From contig NZ_JAJQXX010000003.1 of the NCBI RefSeq assembly GCF_028767025.1, forward strand, positions 124,001 to 188,000: a DNA stretch of 64,000 nucleotides, written 5' to 3'. Source of the stretch: Blautia sp. XA-2221 (GTDB lineage: Bacteria > Bacillota > Clostridia > Lachnospirales > Lachnospiraceae). The notes below the pieces were generated by a model. That model saw only the letters and a program-made list of their open reading frames with translations, was not told the DNA's origin and did no database searches. The translations under genes and the position numbers were made by a program. How positions within the stretch are numbered: the first letter of the stretch is position 1; each line of letters begins with the position of its first letter. Below are positions 55,133-64,000 of the stretch, one piece after another.

Positions 55133-55594
55133 TTATTTTTTTGTGAGACCACGGCTTAAAGTACTGTTGTGGTATCTGGAGGAAAAGGTGACGTCCTCTC
55201 CGAACCAGTCAGGAGGGCAGTAGGATTCGGCTTCTTCCTGAGAGGAAAATTCTACTTCAGCCAGAAGAAGACCATTATATTCCTGATGAAATACATCAAG
55301 TTCAATAGTCAGTCCGTTTTTTTCTGGGATCAGGTATCTTGTTTTTGAGATAACAAGTCCGTCAGCTTTCGGCTTCAGGTGAAGATAGGCATCTCTGGTC
55401 AGCGGAAGATTATATTCTTCCCGGGTCATCAGTCCTTTTGATTTATAAGTAAGATAATATTGTTCATCTTGTCTGCGGATACGCACAACCGGTTCTGTAC
55501 AGAGATAGCCCTGTTCAATTTCATGGCAGGGGAATTGCTCCAGGTTAGCGGGAAGCTGCTCTTTTTTTATAAGAAATTTTCTTTCTATTTCCAT
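55133..55594 (-). CDS. CYTH domain protein
   Basis: 153 residues from ATG 55594, set by AAGGAG 7 bases upstream; longer in-frame starts have none. The N-terminal EIERKFLI gives the ExExK signature, with VRIRRQDEQYYLTYKSKG, LTIELDVF and LLLAEVEFSSQEEA providing the basic and acidic lining of the triphosphate tunnel. CYTH enzymes act on triphosphates (inorganic triphosphate or thiamine triphosphate) with Mg or Mn; the exact substrate is unknown. The long leader up to 55922 is discussed separately. Confidence 0.92.
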   Translation of the reverse strand: MEIERKFLIKKEQLPANLEQFPCHEIEQGYLCTEPVVRIRRQDEQYYLTYKSKGLMTREEYNLPLTRDAYLHLKPKADGLVISKTRYLIPEKNGLTIELDVFHQEYNGLLLAEVEFSSQEEAESYCPPDWFGEDVTFSSRYHNSTLSRGLTKK

Positions 55595-56152
55595 GATATA
55601 CTCCTTGTGATTGAATGTTGGTAAAAAATTATAAATGATAAGATTCAAGAGACTATAAAAAGTTTCTTCTATTTATTTTGGGATGGATATAAATATTTGT
55701 TTCATACTCGAATAAAGCAGCACACTGTTTTATATTATGGATTTTAAAGTATTATCAGTCCGTATCGGCAGGCTGTGTTCTGTAAATGGACAAATACAGA
55801 ATTTTGCATAATAGAATCCGTAGTATGCGGACACAAATAACATGAATTTCAGTCTGTGTTTTGTACAAAAATAAAACAGCAATATTGTGTGCTTTTTTAT
55901 CCGTTCATTTATAACTCTATTATTATAGCATGGGGAACGCGCTCCGTCACGAGATTTTGCTGTGGTTGACCTGGTAAATTTATCTTTGGAAATAACAGTA
56001 CAGAGTCTGTTTACGACAATAATAAAACAGAGTCCACAAACCATGCGATGAGAAGCGGTTGAACAATATTTCTTGTATGCAGTCGGAAAAAAGTGGTATA
56101 CTTACAGACATATGGAAAGGGTTCTGAACCCTGATGAACGAGAGGATTTTTT
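55595..56152. other. 558-base intergenic region with minus-strand promoter
   Basis: AT-rich. On the minus strand GTGACG (55945-55950), 17 bases, TATAAT (55922-55927) forms a good promoter giving about 320 bases of leader before the CYTH start. A plus-strand promoter for the next gene lies at 56073-56102. Open frames here look non-coding. It may hold a leader RNA or small RNA. Confidence 0.55.
56073..56102 (+). promoter_or_regulatory. Promoter of the DJ-1/PfpI gene
   Basis: TTGTAT, 18 bases, TATACT, 50 bases before the ATG. Confidence 0.6.
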
Positions 56153-56704
56153 ATGAGCAAAGTATATATTTTTCTGGCAGATGGATTTGAGGATATTGAA
56201 GGCTTGACAGTTGTGGATCTTATGAGAAGAGCAGGAATTGAGGCGGTTACGGTTTCTATTAAGGAAACAAGAGAGATTACTACTTCACATGGGATCGAAA
56301 TGAAAACAGACTGTATTTTTTCAGACACAGATTTTTCAGATGCAGACATGCTGGTACTTCCGGGAGGAATGCCGGGAACAAAATATCTGGGTGCGTATCA
56401 GCCTCTTACAGAACTTCTTACAGAATATTATGCAAAAGGCGGAAAAGTTGCAGCCATCTGCGCAGCCCCAAGTGTTTTTGCAAAGCTGGGATTTCTGAAA
56501 AACAGAAAAGCAACTTCCTATCCTTCTTTTATGGACCAGCTTGACGGAGCGGAAATCTGCGAAGATTCGGTTGTTGTAGATGGAAATGTGACTACAAGCC
56601 GTGGACTTGGAACAGCTGTTCCTTTTGCTCTCAGTCTGATCGCGCAGCTTATGGGAGAGGAAAAGGCAGCGGAAATTGCAGAATCTATTGTATACAGGGC
56701 ATAA
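56153..56704 (+). CDS. DJ-1/PfpI family protein (glyoxalase III/deglycase type)
   Basis: 183 residues, one class I amidotransferase-like fold. The conserved start KVYIFLADGFEDIEG, PGGMPG (oxyanion loop) and nucleophile elbow VAAICAAPSV (Cys103) are present, with GNVTTSRGLGTAVPFAL near the end. Bacterial relatives (YajL, ThiJ) detoxify methylglyoxal or protect against oxidative damage; the DJ-1 subfamily is preferred over PfpI protease by length and the CAAP motif. GAGGATTT is upstream. Confidence 0.92.
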   Translation: MSKVYIFLADGFEDIEGLTVVDLMRRAGIEAVTVSIKETREITTSHGIEMKTDCIFSDTDFSDADMLVLPGGMPGTKYLGAYQPLTELLTEYYAKGGKVAAICAAPSVFAKLGFLKNRKATSYPSFMDQLDGAEICEDSVVVDGNVTTSRGLGTAVPFALSLIAQLMGEEKAAEIAESIVYRA

Positions 56705-56936
56705 ATACGCTGAAATACCTTGCGGGACAGTGTTGTGTGAGCCGTTACCGTAAGGGAACAGAAAACTGAAAAAAACTCTGGTGTTTTTATGTCAGTTGTG
56801 CTATACTTCGATAATGACTGTAATTGTATCTTTTTTTAAAGGGTACACTTGCCTGAAATGCTGAAACACAGGCAAAAATAGAGTAAATTTTAAAAATAGA
56901 ATCAGAACCTGACAATTTTAAGGAGGAACAGGAAAC

Positions 56937-58223
56937 ATGAGTTTACAGGTAGAAAAAATGGAAAAAAACATGGCGAAACTTACAATCGAGGTTTCCGCTG
57001 AAGAATTAGACAAGGCAATGCAGAACGCATACCTGAAAGCAAGAGGCAAAATCTCCATCCCGGGATTCCGTAAAGGCAAAGCACCGAGAAAAATGATCGA
57101 GCAGATGTATGGCAAGGGAATCTTCCTTGAGGATGCTGCAAACGCTCTTATTCCGGAGCATTACAGCAAAGCTCTTGAGGAGTGCGACCTTGAGATCGTT
57201 TCCCAGCCGGAGATCGATGTAACTCAGGCTGAGCCGGGAAAAGCTTTCATCTTCACAGCAGAAGTAGCTGTAAAACCGGAAGTAACACTTGGCGAGTACA
57301 AGGGTGTTGAAGTTCCGAAGTCCGAAACAGAAGTAACAGACGAGGACATTGATGCTGAGATCAAAAAAGAGCAGGAGAAAAACTCCAGAACTGTAACAGT
57401 TGAGGATCGCGGAGCAGAGAACGGCGATATCACAACAATCGACTTCGAGGGATTTGTAGATGGCGTTGCTTTTGAAGGCGGCAAAGGAACAGATTATCCT
57501 CTGACACTTGGTTCCGGCTCCTTTATTCCGGGATTCGAGGATCAGCTTGTAGGCGCAAAAGCAGGCGATCACGTAGAAGTAAACGTAACTTTCCCGGAGG
57601 AATATCAGGCAGCAGAGCTTGCAGGCAAAGCAGCAGTATTCCAGTGTGATGTAAAGAAAGTAGAAACAAAAGAACTTCCGGAGCTTGATGATGATTTTGC
57701 TCAGGATGTTTCCGAGTTCGATACTCTTGCAGAGTACAAAGAGGACGTTAAGAAAAACCTCACAGAGAAAAAAGAAAAAGAAGCACGCGCAGCAAAAGAA
57801 AATGCAGCAGTAGATAAAGCAATCGAGAACGCTGAGATGGAAATTCCGGACGCTATGCTCAACACACAGGTTCGTCAGATGCTGAACGACTTTGCATCCA
57901 GAATGCAGTCTCAGGGTCTGACTATGGAGCAGTACTTCCAGTTCACAGGAATGACAGCAGAGAAGATGCAGGAAGAGATGAAACCGCAGGCTCTGAAGAG
58001 AATCCAGACAAGACTTGTTCTTGAAAAGATTGCAGAAACTGAGAATATCGAGGTTTCTGAGGATGAAGTAAACGAAGAGATCAGCAAGATGGCTGAAATG
58101 TACAAAATGGAAGCTGACAAATTAAAAGAGCTTCTTGGCGACCGTGAATTAGAGCAGATGAAGAAAGACATGGCTGTACAGAAAGCAGTTACTCTTGTAG
58201 CAGACGAAGCAAAGGAAGCGTAA
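56937..58223 (+). CDS. tig: Trigger factor
   Basis: 428 residues. Ribosome-associated chaperone and prolyl isomerase. N-terminal ribosome-binding domain with GFRKGKAPRKMIEQMYGK, the ribosome-contact loop (about 43-60); FKBP-type PPIase domain (about 155-240: TIDFEGFVDGVAFEGG, IPGFEDQLVGAKAGD); C-terminal helical chaperone domain. GGAGGAA precedes the ATG. First gene of the tig-clpP-clpX-lon-ysxC cluster. Confidence 0.97.
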   Translation: MSLQVEKMEKNMAKLTIEVSAEELDKAMQNAYLKARGKISIPGFRKGKAPRKMIEQMYGKGIFLEDAANALIPEHYSKALEECDLEIVSQPEIDVTQAEPGKAFIFTAEVAVKPEVTLGEYKGVEVPKSETEVTDEDIDAEIKKEQEKNSRTVTVEDRGAENGDITTIDFEGFVDGVAFEGGKGTDYPLTLGSGSFIPGFEDQLVGAKAGDHVEVNVTFPEEYQAAELAGKAAVFQCDVKKVETKELPELDDDFAQDVSEFDTLAEYKEDVKKNLTEKKEKEARAAKENAAVDKAIENAEMEIPDAMLNTQVRQMLNDFASRMQSQGLTMEQYFQFTGMTAEKMQEEMKPQALKRIQTRLVLEKIAETENIEVSEDEVNEEISKMAEMYKMEADKLKELLGDRELEQMKKDMAVQKAVTLVADEAKEA

Positions 58224-58280
58224 AAAGCGCAAGCGGACATCTTTTGAATCCACTGTGACGCGACGAATGGAGGCATATAT

Positions 58281-58862
58281 ATGAGTTTAGTACCTTATGT
58301 CATTGAGCAGACAAGCAGGGGAGAGAGAAGTTACGACATTTATTCAAGACTTCTGAAGGACAGGATCATTTTCCTGGGAGAGGAAGTGAATGATGTAAGT
58401 GCCAGTATCATTGTGGCACAGCTTCTGTTTCTGGAAGCAGAGGATCCGGGCAAGGATATTCAGCTTTATATCAACAGTCCGGGAGGTTCTGTTACCGCAG
58501 GTATGGCAATTTATGACACTATGAAATACATTAAGTGCGATGTATCCACCATCTGCCTTGGAATGGCAGCCAGCATGGGCGCATTCCTTCTGGCGGGAGG
58601 AACAAAGGGCAAGAGATTTGCTCTTCCGCACTCTACCATTATGATTCACCAGCCGTCCGGCGGCGCTCAGGGTCAGGCTACAGAAATTCAGATCGTGGCA
58701 GACCACATTGCTCAGACAAAGCGCACCTTAAATGAAATGCTGGCTGAGAACACAGGACAGCCTCTTGAAGTGGTTGAAAAGGATACAGACCGCGACAATT
58801 ATATGACTGCAGAAGAAGCAAAGGCATATGGTCTGATTGACGGTGTTGTCGAACATAAATAA
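58281..58862 (+). CDS. clpP: ATP-dependent Clp protease proteolytic subunit
   Basis: 193 residues. Catalytic triad Ser98 (GMAASMGAF), His123 ([10 protein letters not shown]) and Asp172, normal length. Forms the tetradecameric chamber fed by ClpX; the second ClpX-like protein at 12413 keeps the docking loop and may also use it. GGAGGC precedes the ATG. Starts 57 bases after tig. Confidence 0.98.
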   Translation: MSLVPYVIEQTSRGERSYDIYSRLLKDRIIFLGEEVNDVSASIIVAQLLFLEAEDPGKDIQLYINSPGGSVTAGMAIYDTMKYIKCDVSTICLGMAASMGAFLLAGGTKGKRFALPHSTIMIHQPSGGAQGQATEIQIVADHIAQTKRTLNEMLAENTGQPLEVVEKDTDRDNYMTAEEAKAYGLIDGVVEHK

Positions 58863-58876
58863 AAAAGACTGAAGAG

Positions 58877-58900
58877 AAGACTCCTTTAACAGGGAGTCTT
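58877..58900 (+). terminator. Weak terminator/attenuator hairpin after clpP
   Basis: AAGACTCC pairs with GGGAGTCTT; the following T tract is broken (GTCTTGCTTTT), so only partial termination before clpX is likely. Confidence 0.4.
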
Positions 58901-58959
58901 GTCTTGCTTTTATCTCAGCATATCAATATATTGTAGTAGAAAGGAATAGAGAAATATCC

Positions 58960-60270
58960 ATGGCAGATAAGATAAGAGAAGGAAAGGTCAGATGCTCTTT
59001 TTGTAATAAATCCGAGGATCAGGTACGCAAACTGATCGCAGGTCCGGAGGGTGTGTTCATCTGTGATGAATGTATCGGGATCTGTTCGGAGATTATGGAA
59101 GAAGAGCTGGCTCAGTACGGTCCGGAGGATGATTTTGACACGGATATCAACCTGTTAAAGCCCGAGGAGATCCACAAAATCCTGGACGATTATGTGATTG
59201 GACAGGAGGATGCCAAAAAAGCTCTGTCTGTGGCAGTTTATAATCATTATAAAAGAATTACCGCAGCAGGAAATCTGGATGTTGAGCTTCAGAAAAGCAA
59301 CATTCTGATGCTTGGTCCTACAGGTTCCGGAAAAACTCTTCTGGCTCAGACTCTGGCCCGCCTTCTGAATGTTCCGTTTGCGATCGCTGATGCCACTACA
59401 CTGACAGAAGCCGGTTATGTGGGAGAGGATGTGGAAAATATTCTCCTGAAGATCATTCAGGCAGCTGACTATGACATTGAGCGCGCACAGTACGGAATCA
59501 TTTATATCGATGAGATTGACAAGATCACCAGAAAAGCTGAAAATGCATCTATTACCCGTGACGTATCCGGAGAGGGTGTACAGCAGGCTCTTCTTAAAAT
59601 CCTTGAGGGAACTGTTGCCAGCGTTCCGCCACAGGGAGGAAGAAAGCATCCGCATCAGGAGTTTATCCAGATAGATACAACAAATATCCTGTTTATCTGC
59701 GGCGGTGCCTTTGACGGGATCGAAAAGATCATTGAAGCCCGTCAGGATACCAAAGCGATTGGTTTTGGAGCAGAGGTTACTGCAAAAGAAGAAAAAAATG
59801 TAGGTGAAGTTCTGAAACAGGTAATGCCGGAGGATTTCATAAAATTCGGACTGATCCCGGAATTTATCGGACGTGTCCCGATTGTTGTTACTCTGGACGG
59901 ACTGGATGAGAAAGCTCTGATCCGTATTCTCCGTGAGCCCAAAAACTCTCTTACCAAACAGTATCATAAGCTGTTTGAGCTGGATGGAGTAGAGCTTGAT
60001 TTTCAGGATGAGGCTCTGGAGCTGGTGGCCAGAAAATCTCTGGAAAGAAAAACAGGCGCAAGAGGACTTCGTTCCATTATGGAAACATCTTTGATGGATC
60101 TGATGTATAAGGCGCCTTCAGATAATACGATCCGTAAGGCAATTATTACAAAAGAGGCTGTTGAAGGAACCGGAGAGCCGGAGATCATTTATGGAGAAGA
60201 ACCGGCAGTACAGCCTTCCGCGAGAAGAAATTCCCGTTCCAGGAAAAATGGAAAGCCGGAAACAGCCTGA
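58960..60270 (+). CDS. clpX: ATP-dependent Clp protease ATP-binding subunit ClpX (canonical)
   Basis: 436 residues. Zinc-binding domain with Cys12, Cys15, Cys35 and Cys38; AAA+ core with Walker [11 protein letters not shown], pore loop GYVG, Walker [14 protein letters not shown] loop (GGRKHPHQ) and the ClpP-docking IGF loop (AIGFGAEV). All expected motifs are present, unlike the paralogue at 12413. It unfolds tagged proteins and feeds ClpP. AAAGGAA lies upstream of the ATG. Confidence 0.98.
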   Translation: MADKIREGKVRCSFCNKSEDQVRKLIAGPEGVFICDECIGICSEIMEEELAQYGPEDDFDTDINLLKPEEIHKILDDYVIGQEDAKKALSVAVYNHYKRITAAGNLDVELQKSNILMLGPTGSGKTLLAQTLARLLNVPFAIADATTLTEAGYVGEDVENILLKIIQAADYDIERAQYGIIYIDEIDKITRKAENASITRDVSGEGVQQALLKILEGTVASVPPQGGRKHPHQEFIQIDTTNILFICGGAFDGIEKIIEARQDTKAIGFGAEVTAKEEKNVGEVLKQVMPEDFIKFGLIPEFIGRVPIVVTLDGLDEKALIRILREPKNSLTKQYHKLFELDGVELDFQDEALELVARKSLERKTGARGLRSIMETSLMDLMYKAPSDNTIRKAIITKEAVEGTGEPEIIYGEEPAVQPSARRNSRSRKNGKPETA

Positions 60271-60288
60271 GGAAGGAAATGACAGCAA

Positions 60289-62604
60289 ATGACGCAGCCA
60301 ATTAACACTTTGCCGGCGATTGCCCTTCGGGGAACAACAATCCTGCCGGAAATGATCGTCCACTTTGATATCAGCAGAGAACGCTCCATAAAAGCCGTAG
60401 AAGCCGCAATGCTTCGCGGACAGGAGATTTTTCTGGTGACACAGAAAGATCCGGAAATAGAGAATCCCGGAATTTCAGATCTGTGCAGAGTGGGCACCAT
60501 TGCATATATCAAACAGGTAGTAAAACTTCCGCATGATCTGCTGAGGGTTCTTGTTGAAGGAAGAGAAAGAGCCGAGCTTTTGTCTCTTGTTCAGGAAGAA
60601 CCGTTTCTGGAGGCAGAGACCGCTGTTTCTGTTTCAGAAGAAGAACCATATGCAGATACTGTGAGAGAAGCTATGTACAGAGGAATTCACGGTCTGTTCC
60701 ACCAGTATTGTACGGAAAGCGGCAAGGTCAGCCGGGAGCTGGCATCGCAGATTCTGAACATCGAAAATCTTGAAGAACTGATGACACAGATTTCTGTGAA
60801 TATTTCTCTTACCTGGCAGAACAAGCAGAAACTTCTGGAGGCAGCTACTCTGGAGGAACGATATGAAGTCCTTGGAGGAATCCTTCAGAATGAAATTGAA
60901 GTTTTTAAAGTAGGTCAGGATCTTCAGAAAAAGCTGAAGATCAGGGTTGACAAAAATCAGCGGGAATACATTCTGAGAGAACAGTTAAAACTGATCCGTG
61001 AGGAGCTTGGAGAAGAAAGCGTTTCTGATATGGCGGATGAGTACGGGAAGAAACTGGAACAGCTGGATGCTCCTGCTGAAGTAAAGGAAAAGCTTGCAAA
61101 AGAAATCAGCCGTTACCGCTCCATGAGCAGCAGCTCAGCAGAAAGTCCTGTGCTTGGAACTTATATTGAAACACTTCTGGCTCTTCCCTGGAACAGCCGT
61201 TCCGAGGATTCCGATGATCTGGCAGAAGCCTGGAAGATTCTTGAGGAAGGGCATTACGGACTGAAAGAGGTAAAAGAAAGGATCATGGAATTCCTTTCTG
61301 TGAGAAAGCTGACAAAGGGCGGAAAAAGTCCAATCCTCTGTCTTGTGGGCCCTCCGGGAACCGGAAAAACTTCCATTGCGAAGTCTGTGGCAGAGGCTCT
61401 TCACAAAAAATATGTCCGCATCTGTCTGGGCGGTGTCCGGGATGAAGCTGAGATCAGAGGGCACAGAAGAACTTATGTAGGCGCCATGCCGGGAAGGATT
61501 ACGGCAGCCCTGCAGCAGGCGGGAGTCAGCAATCCTCTGATGCTTCTGGATGAAATAGACAAAACCGGAAGTGACCACAGAGGAGATACCGCTTCAGCGC
61601 TTTTGGAGGTTCTTGATCCGGAGCAGAACAGTCGTTTTAATGATCATTATGTGGAAGTACCCCAGGATCTTTCAGAGGTTCTTTTTATTGCCACAGCCAA
61701 TGATCTTCAGGAGATACCGCGTCCGCTTCTTGACCGTATGGAGGTTCTGGAGATTTCCGGATATACGGAAAATGAAAAAGAACATATTGCAAAGGAACAT
61801 CTGATTCCAAAGCAGATGGAGGTCAACGGACTTCCGAAGGGAAGCCTGTCGATCCAGGCGCCTGCTCTTCGGAGAATCATTAATCTTTACACCAAAGAAG
61901 CCGGAGTCCGGTCTCTGGAGAGAAAGATCGCGCAGATCTGCCGCAGGGCAGCTCGTGAGATCATGGAAAACGGTCAGGACAAAGTAAAAGTCACTACAAA
62001 GAATCTGGATAAGTTTCTTGGAAAAAGCCGTTATTCTTATATGATGGCAAATAAAAAGGATGAGATCGGTATTGCAAGAGGACTTGCATGGACTCAGGTA
62101 GGCGGCGATACGCTGCAGATAGAGGTCAATGTAATGCCGGGAAAAGGTGAACTGGTCCTTACAGGACAGCTTGGAGATGTGATGAAGGAATCTGCCCAGG
62201 CAGGTATTTCTTTTATCCGTTCCATTGCAGACCAGTATAAGATTAAACCGGAGTTTTTCCAGGAAAACGACATTCATGTACATATTCCGGAAGGAGCAGT
62301 TCCAAAGGACGGTCCCTCCGCCGGAATTACCATGGCTACAGCCATACTGTCTGCGATCATTAAGAAGCCGGTAAGGGCAGACGTGGCAATGACAGGAGAA
62401 ATTACTCTGAGAGGCCGTGTGCTTCCTATTGGAGGATTAAAAGAGAAGCTTCTTGCAGCCAGATATGCAAAAATAAAAGAAGTTCTTGTTCCCGCAGAAA
62501 ACAGAGTGGATGTGGAAGAACTGGACCAGGAGATTCTTGACGGTCTGAAAATTTCTTTTGTAGAAACTATGACAGATGTGCTTCACAGAGCGCTGAGCAA
62601 ATAA
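60289..62604 (+). CDS. lon: ATP-dependent protease Lon
   Basis: 771 residues, LonA type. N-terminal substrate domain (about 1-200), coiled-coil region, AAA+ module with Walker [13 protein letters not shown] and Walker [10 protein letters not shown], and the C-terminal protease domain with the catalytic serine in [12 protein letters not shown] and lysine in GLKEKLLAA. Degrades damaged and regulatory proteins in the cytoplasm. It starts 18 bases after clpX with GGAAGGAAA upstream. Confidence 0.98.
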   Translation: MTQPINTLPAIALRGTTILPEMIVHFDISRERSIKAVEAAMLRGQEIFLVTQKDPEIENPGISDLCRVGTIAYIKQVVKLPHDLLRVLVEGRERAELLSLVQEEPFLEAETAVSVSEEEPYADTVREAMYRGIHGLFHQYCTESGKVSRELASQILNIENLEELMTQISVNISLTWQNKQKLLEAATLEERYEVLGGILQNEIEVFKVGQDLQKKLKIRVDKNQREYILREQLKLIREELGEESVSDMADEYGKKLEQLDAPAEVKEKLAKEISRYRSMSSSSAESPVLGTYIETLLALPWNSRSEDSDDLAEAWKILEEGHYGLKEVKERIMEFLSVRKLTKGGKSPILCLVGPPGTGKTSIAKSVAEALHKKYVRICLGGVRDEAEIRGHRRTYVGAMPGRITAALQQAGVSNPLMLLDEIDKTGSDHRGDTASALLEVLDPEQNSRFNDHYVEVPQDLSEVLFIATANDLQEIPRPLLDRMEVLEISGYTENEKEHIAKEHLIPKQMEVNGLPKGSLSIQAPALRRIINLYTKEAGVRSLERKIAQICRRAAREIMENGQDKVKVTTKNLDKFLGKSRYSYMMANKKDEIGIARGLAWTQVGGDTLQIEVNVMPGKGELVLTGQLGDVMKESAQAGISFIRSIADQYKIKPEFFQENDIHVHIPEGAVPKDGPSAGITMATAILSAIIKKPVRADVAMTGEITLRGRVLPIGGLKEKLLAARYAKIKEVLVPAENRVDVEELDQEILDGLKISFVETMTDVLHRALSK

Positions 62605-62649
62605 CAGGATCCCGGATCCGTGAAAGGAGCCGGACAGGAGAGGAAACAA

Positions 62650-63258
62650 ATGGTTATAAAACAGGCAGAATTAGATATTGTTTGCGGAATTACCAGCAAA
62701 CTTCCTGATACGGGAATGCCGGAAGTGGCATTTGCCGGAAAATCCAATGTAGGGAAATCCTCCCTGATCAATGGTCTGATGAACCGGAAGTCCCTGGCTC
62801 GCACCAGCGGACAGCCGGGCAAAACACAGACGATCAATTTTTATAAGATCAATGGCGAAAGATATCTGGTAGACCTTCCAGGATATGGATATGCGCGGGT
62901 ATCTCAGACGGAAAAGGAAAAATGGGGAAAAATGATCGAGAAGTATCTTCATACTTCAAAAAATCTGAAAGCAGTGTTCCTCCTGATCGACATCCGTCAT
63001 GAGCCGTCTGCCAATGACTGTCAGATGTATGAATGGATTCTTCATAACGGTTATGAACCGATCATCATAGCCACTAAACTGGATAAATTAAAAAGAAGCC
63101 AGATCCAGAAGCATCTGAAAATGATAAAAGAAGGACTTCAGCTGAAAAAAGGAAGCACAGTGATTCCTTTTTCTGCTGAAACCAAACAGGGAAGAGATGA
63201 AATCTGGGAAGTGATCGAGTCTCTTACAGACAGCAAAGAGCCTTCTGAGGAAGTCTGA
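62650..63258 (+). CDS. ysxC: Ribosome biogenesis GTPase YsxC/EngB
   Basis: 202 residues from ATG 62650, set by GGAGAGGAA; a GTG at 62620 is less likely. G1 GKSNVGKSSLI, G3 DLPGYGYA, G4 TKLDKL and G5 SAETKQG are all present. Needed for 50S subunit assembly. It follows lon by 45 bases, as in the conserved lon-ysxC arrangement of Firmicutes. Confidence 0.97.
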   Translation: MVIKQAELDIVCGITSKLPDTGMPEVAFAGKSNVGKSSLINGLMNRKSLARTSGQPGKTQTINFYKINGERYLVDLPGYGYARVSQTEKEKWGKMIEKYLHTSKNLKAVFLLIDIRHEPSANDCQMYEWILHNGYEPIIIATKLDKLKRSQIQKHLKMIKEGLQLKKGSTVIPFSAETKQGRDEIWEVIESLTDSKEPSEEV

Positions 63259-63270
63259 AAGGATACGGAT

Positions 63271-64000
63271 ATGGGAATCATCAAAGCATTGAAACTGGGA
63301 TTTGATTATTTTAAATATGATGACGACGGAAACATACAGGAAACTCAGAGAGCGGTAGACGAAGTGAGTGTGGATATTCAGGAAGGTGAGTTTGTGGCTG
63401 TTCTGGGACATAACGGTTCCGGAAAATCCACGTTTGCCAAGCATATTAACGCTTTGCTCCTTCCTACAGAGGGAACGATATGGATCGACAGTATGGATAC
63501 CATGAAAGAGCCGGAACTGTGGAAGATCCGGCAGAAAGCCGGAATGGTATTTCAGAATCCGGATAACCAGATCATCGGAACGGTTGTGGAGGAAGATGTG
63601 GGATTCGGACCGGAAAACATGGGAATACCCACAGAAGATATCTGGAAACGTGTGGACGAAAGTCTTCAGAAAACCGGAATGGCAGCATATCGTCACCATT
63701 CTCCAAACAAGCTTTCCGGAGGACAGAAGCAGAGAGTCGCCATTGCAGGAGTCATGGCAATGCGCCCAAGATGTATTGTCCTTGACGAACCTACAGCCAT
63801 GCTGGATCCAAACGGCAGGAAAGAGGTTCTGGAAGCAGTGCATCAGCTGAACAGACAGGAAAAAGTAACAGTAGTTCTGATCACTCACTACATGGAAGAA
63901 GTTATTGACGCAGACCATGTATATGTTATGGACGAGGGTCATGTAGTAATGGAGGGGACTCCAAGAGAGATTTTTTCCCAGGTGGATATGCTGAAAAAAT
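63271..64000 (+). CDS. Energy-coupling factor transporter ATPase (EcfA/CbiO), 3' cut by window
   Basis: 243 codons visible; the frame is open at the window end. AAAGGATA precedes ATG 63271. Walker [11 protein letters not shown]-loop FQNPDNQ (typical of EcfA), signature [17 protein letters not shown], Walker [13 protein letters not shown] and switch LITHYMEEV. The start [15 protein letters not shown] resembles EcfA1. EcfA pairs with EcfA2 and EcfT to drive vitamin or metal uptake with S components; those genes would lie beyond the window. It begins 12 bases after ysxC. Confidence 0.93.
   Translation, partial: MGIIKALKLGFDYFKYDDDGNIQETQRAVDEVSVDIQEGEFVAVLGHNGSGKSTFAKHINALLLPTEGTIWIDSMDTMKEPELWKIRQKAGMVFQNPDNQIIGTVVEEDVGFGPENMGIPTEDIWKRVDESLQKTGMAAYRHHSPNKLSGGQKQRVAIAGVMAMRPRCIVLDEPTAMLDPNGRKEVLEAVHQLNRQEKVTVVLITHYMEEVIDADHVYVMDEGHVVMEGTPREIFSQVDMLKK

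Noticed and set aside
55730-56044. 104-codon minus-strand frame in the intergenic region
   Set aside because: It runs across the promoter sequence at 55922-55950, has no ribosome site and no family match.

Overview
The window looks like a chromosomal segment of a low-to-moderate GC Gram-positive anaerobe of the Clostridia, most likely a gut Lachnospiraceae (Blautia/Ruminococcus-like). This rests on the tig-clpP-clpX-lon-ysxC gene order, an EcfA-type ATPase, strong AGGAGG ribosome sites, Clostridia-type promoters and a large starch/glycogen locus. Genus is inferred from gene content only. I see no insertion sequence, prophage, CRISPR array or rRNA. Two tRNA genes are present (Leu-CAG, Gly-CCC).

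Layout. 1-3.6 kb: the tail of a YfhO-like membrane protein, then on the minus strand a sodium-pump decarboxylase beta subunit with a 39-residue gamma-like microprotein, preceded by what reads as a complete yybP-ykoY manganese riboswitch with an overlapping terminator, then a D,D-carboxypeptidase-like protein whose KTG box reads REG. 3.7-10.7 kb: a surface-glycan block (three GT2 glycosyltransferases, a polyprenyl-phosphate sugar transferase and an LCP ligase with a 10 x 30 bp coding repeat). 10.8-16.5 kb: an HtrA protease, a divergent ClpX paralogue, a zinc-ribbon protein and a polytopic membrane protein. 16.6-26 kb: tRNA-Leu, an XRE regulator with a small membrane protein, carAB, uppP, glpK and a lipoprotein with a Ser-Asp-Gly tail. 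26-30.5 kb: a molybdate locus (HTH-PBP regulator and Mop protein divergent from modA-modB-modC).

31-53.5 kb is a maltodextrin/glycogen utilisation region: PucR-type and LacI-type regulators divergent from malE-malF-malG, pullulanase, debranching enzyme, alpha-glucan phosphorylase, 4-alpha-glucanotransferase and two GH13 enzymes, read as one tightly packed unit of about 14.6 kb. malF carries an in-frame TAG at codon 44. The transporter has no ATPase of its own; an MsmX/UgpC-type ATPase lies convergently just downstream. A DUF89 protein, an orphan NMT1-like binding protein and a second 4-alpha-glucanotransferase follow.

53.6-64 kb holds tRNA-Gly, a microprotein translationally coupled to proC, a CYTH protein, a DJ-1/PfpI protein, the proteostasis cluster tig-clpP-clpX-lon-ysxC, and the start of an ECF transporter ATPase cut by the window end. 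The strongest leads are the manganese-riboswitch-controlled decarboxylase subunit, the malF nonsense codon, and the second ClpX that keeps the ClpP-docking IGF loop but lacks the RKH substrate loop.
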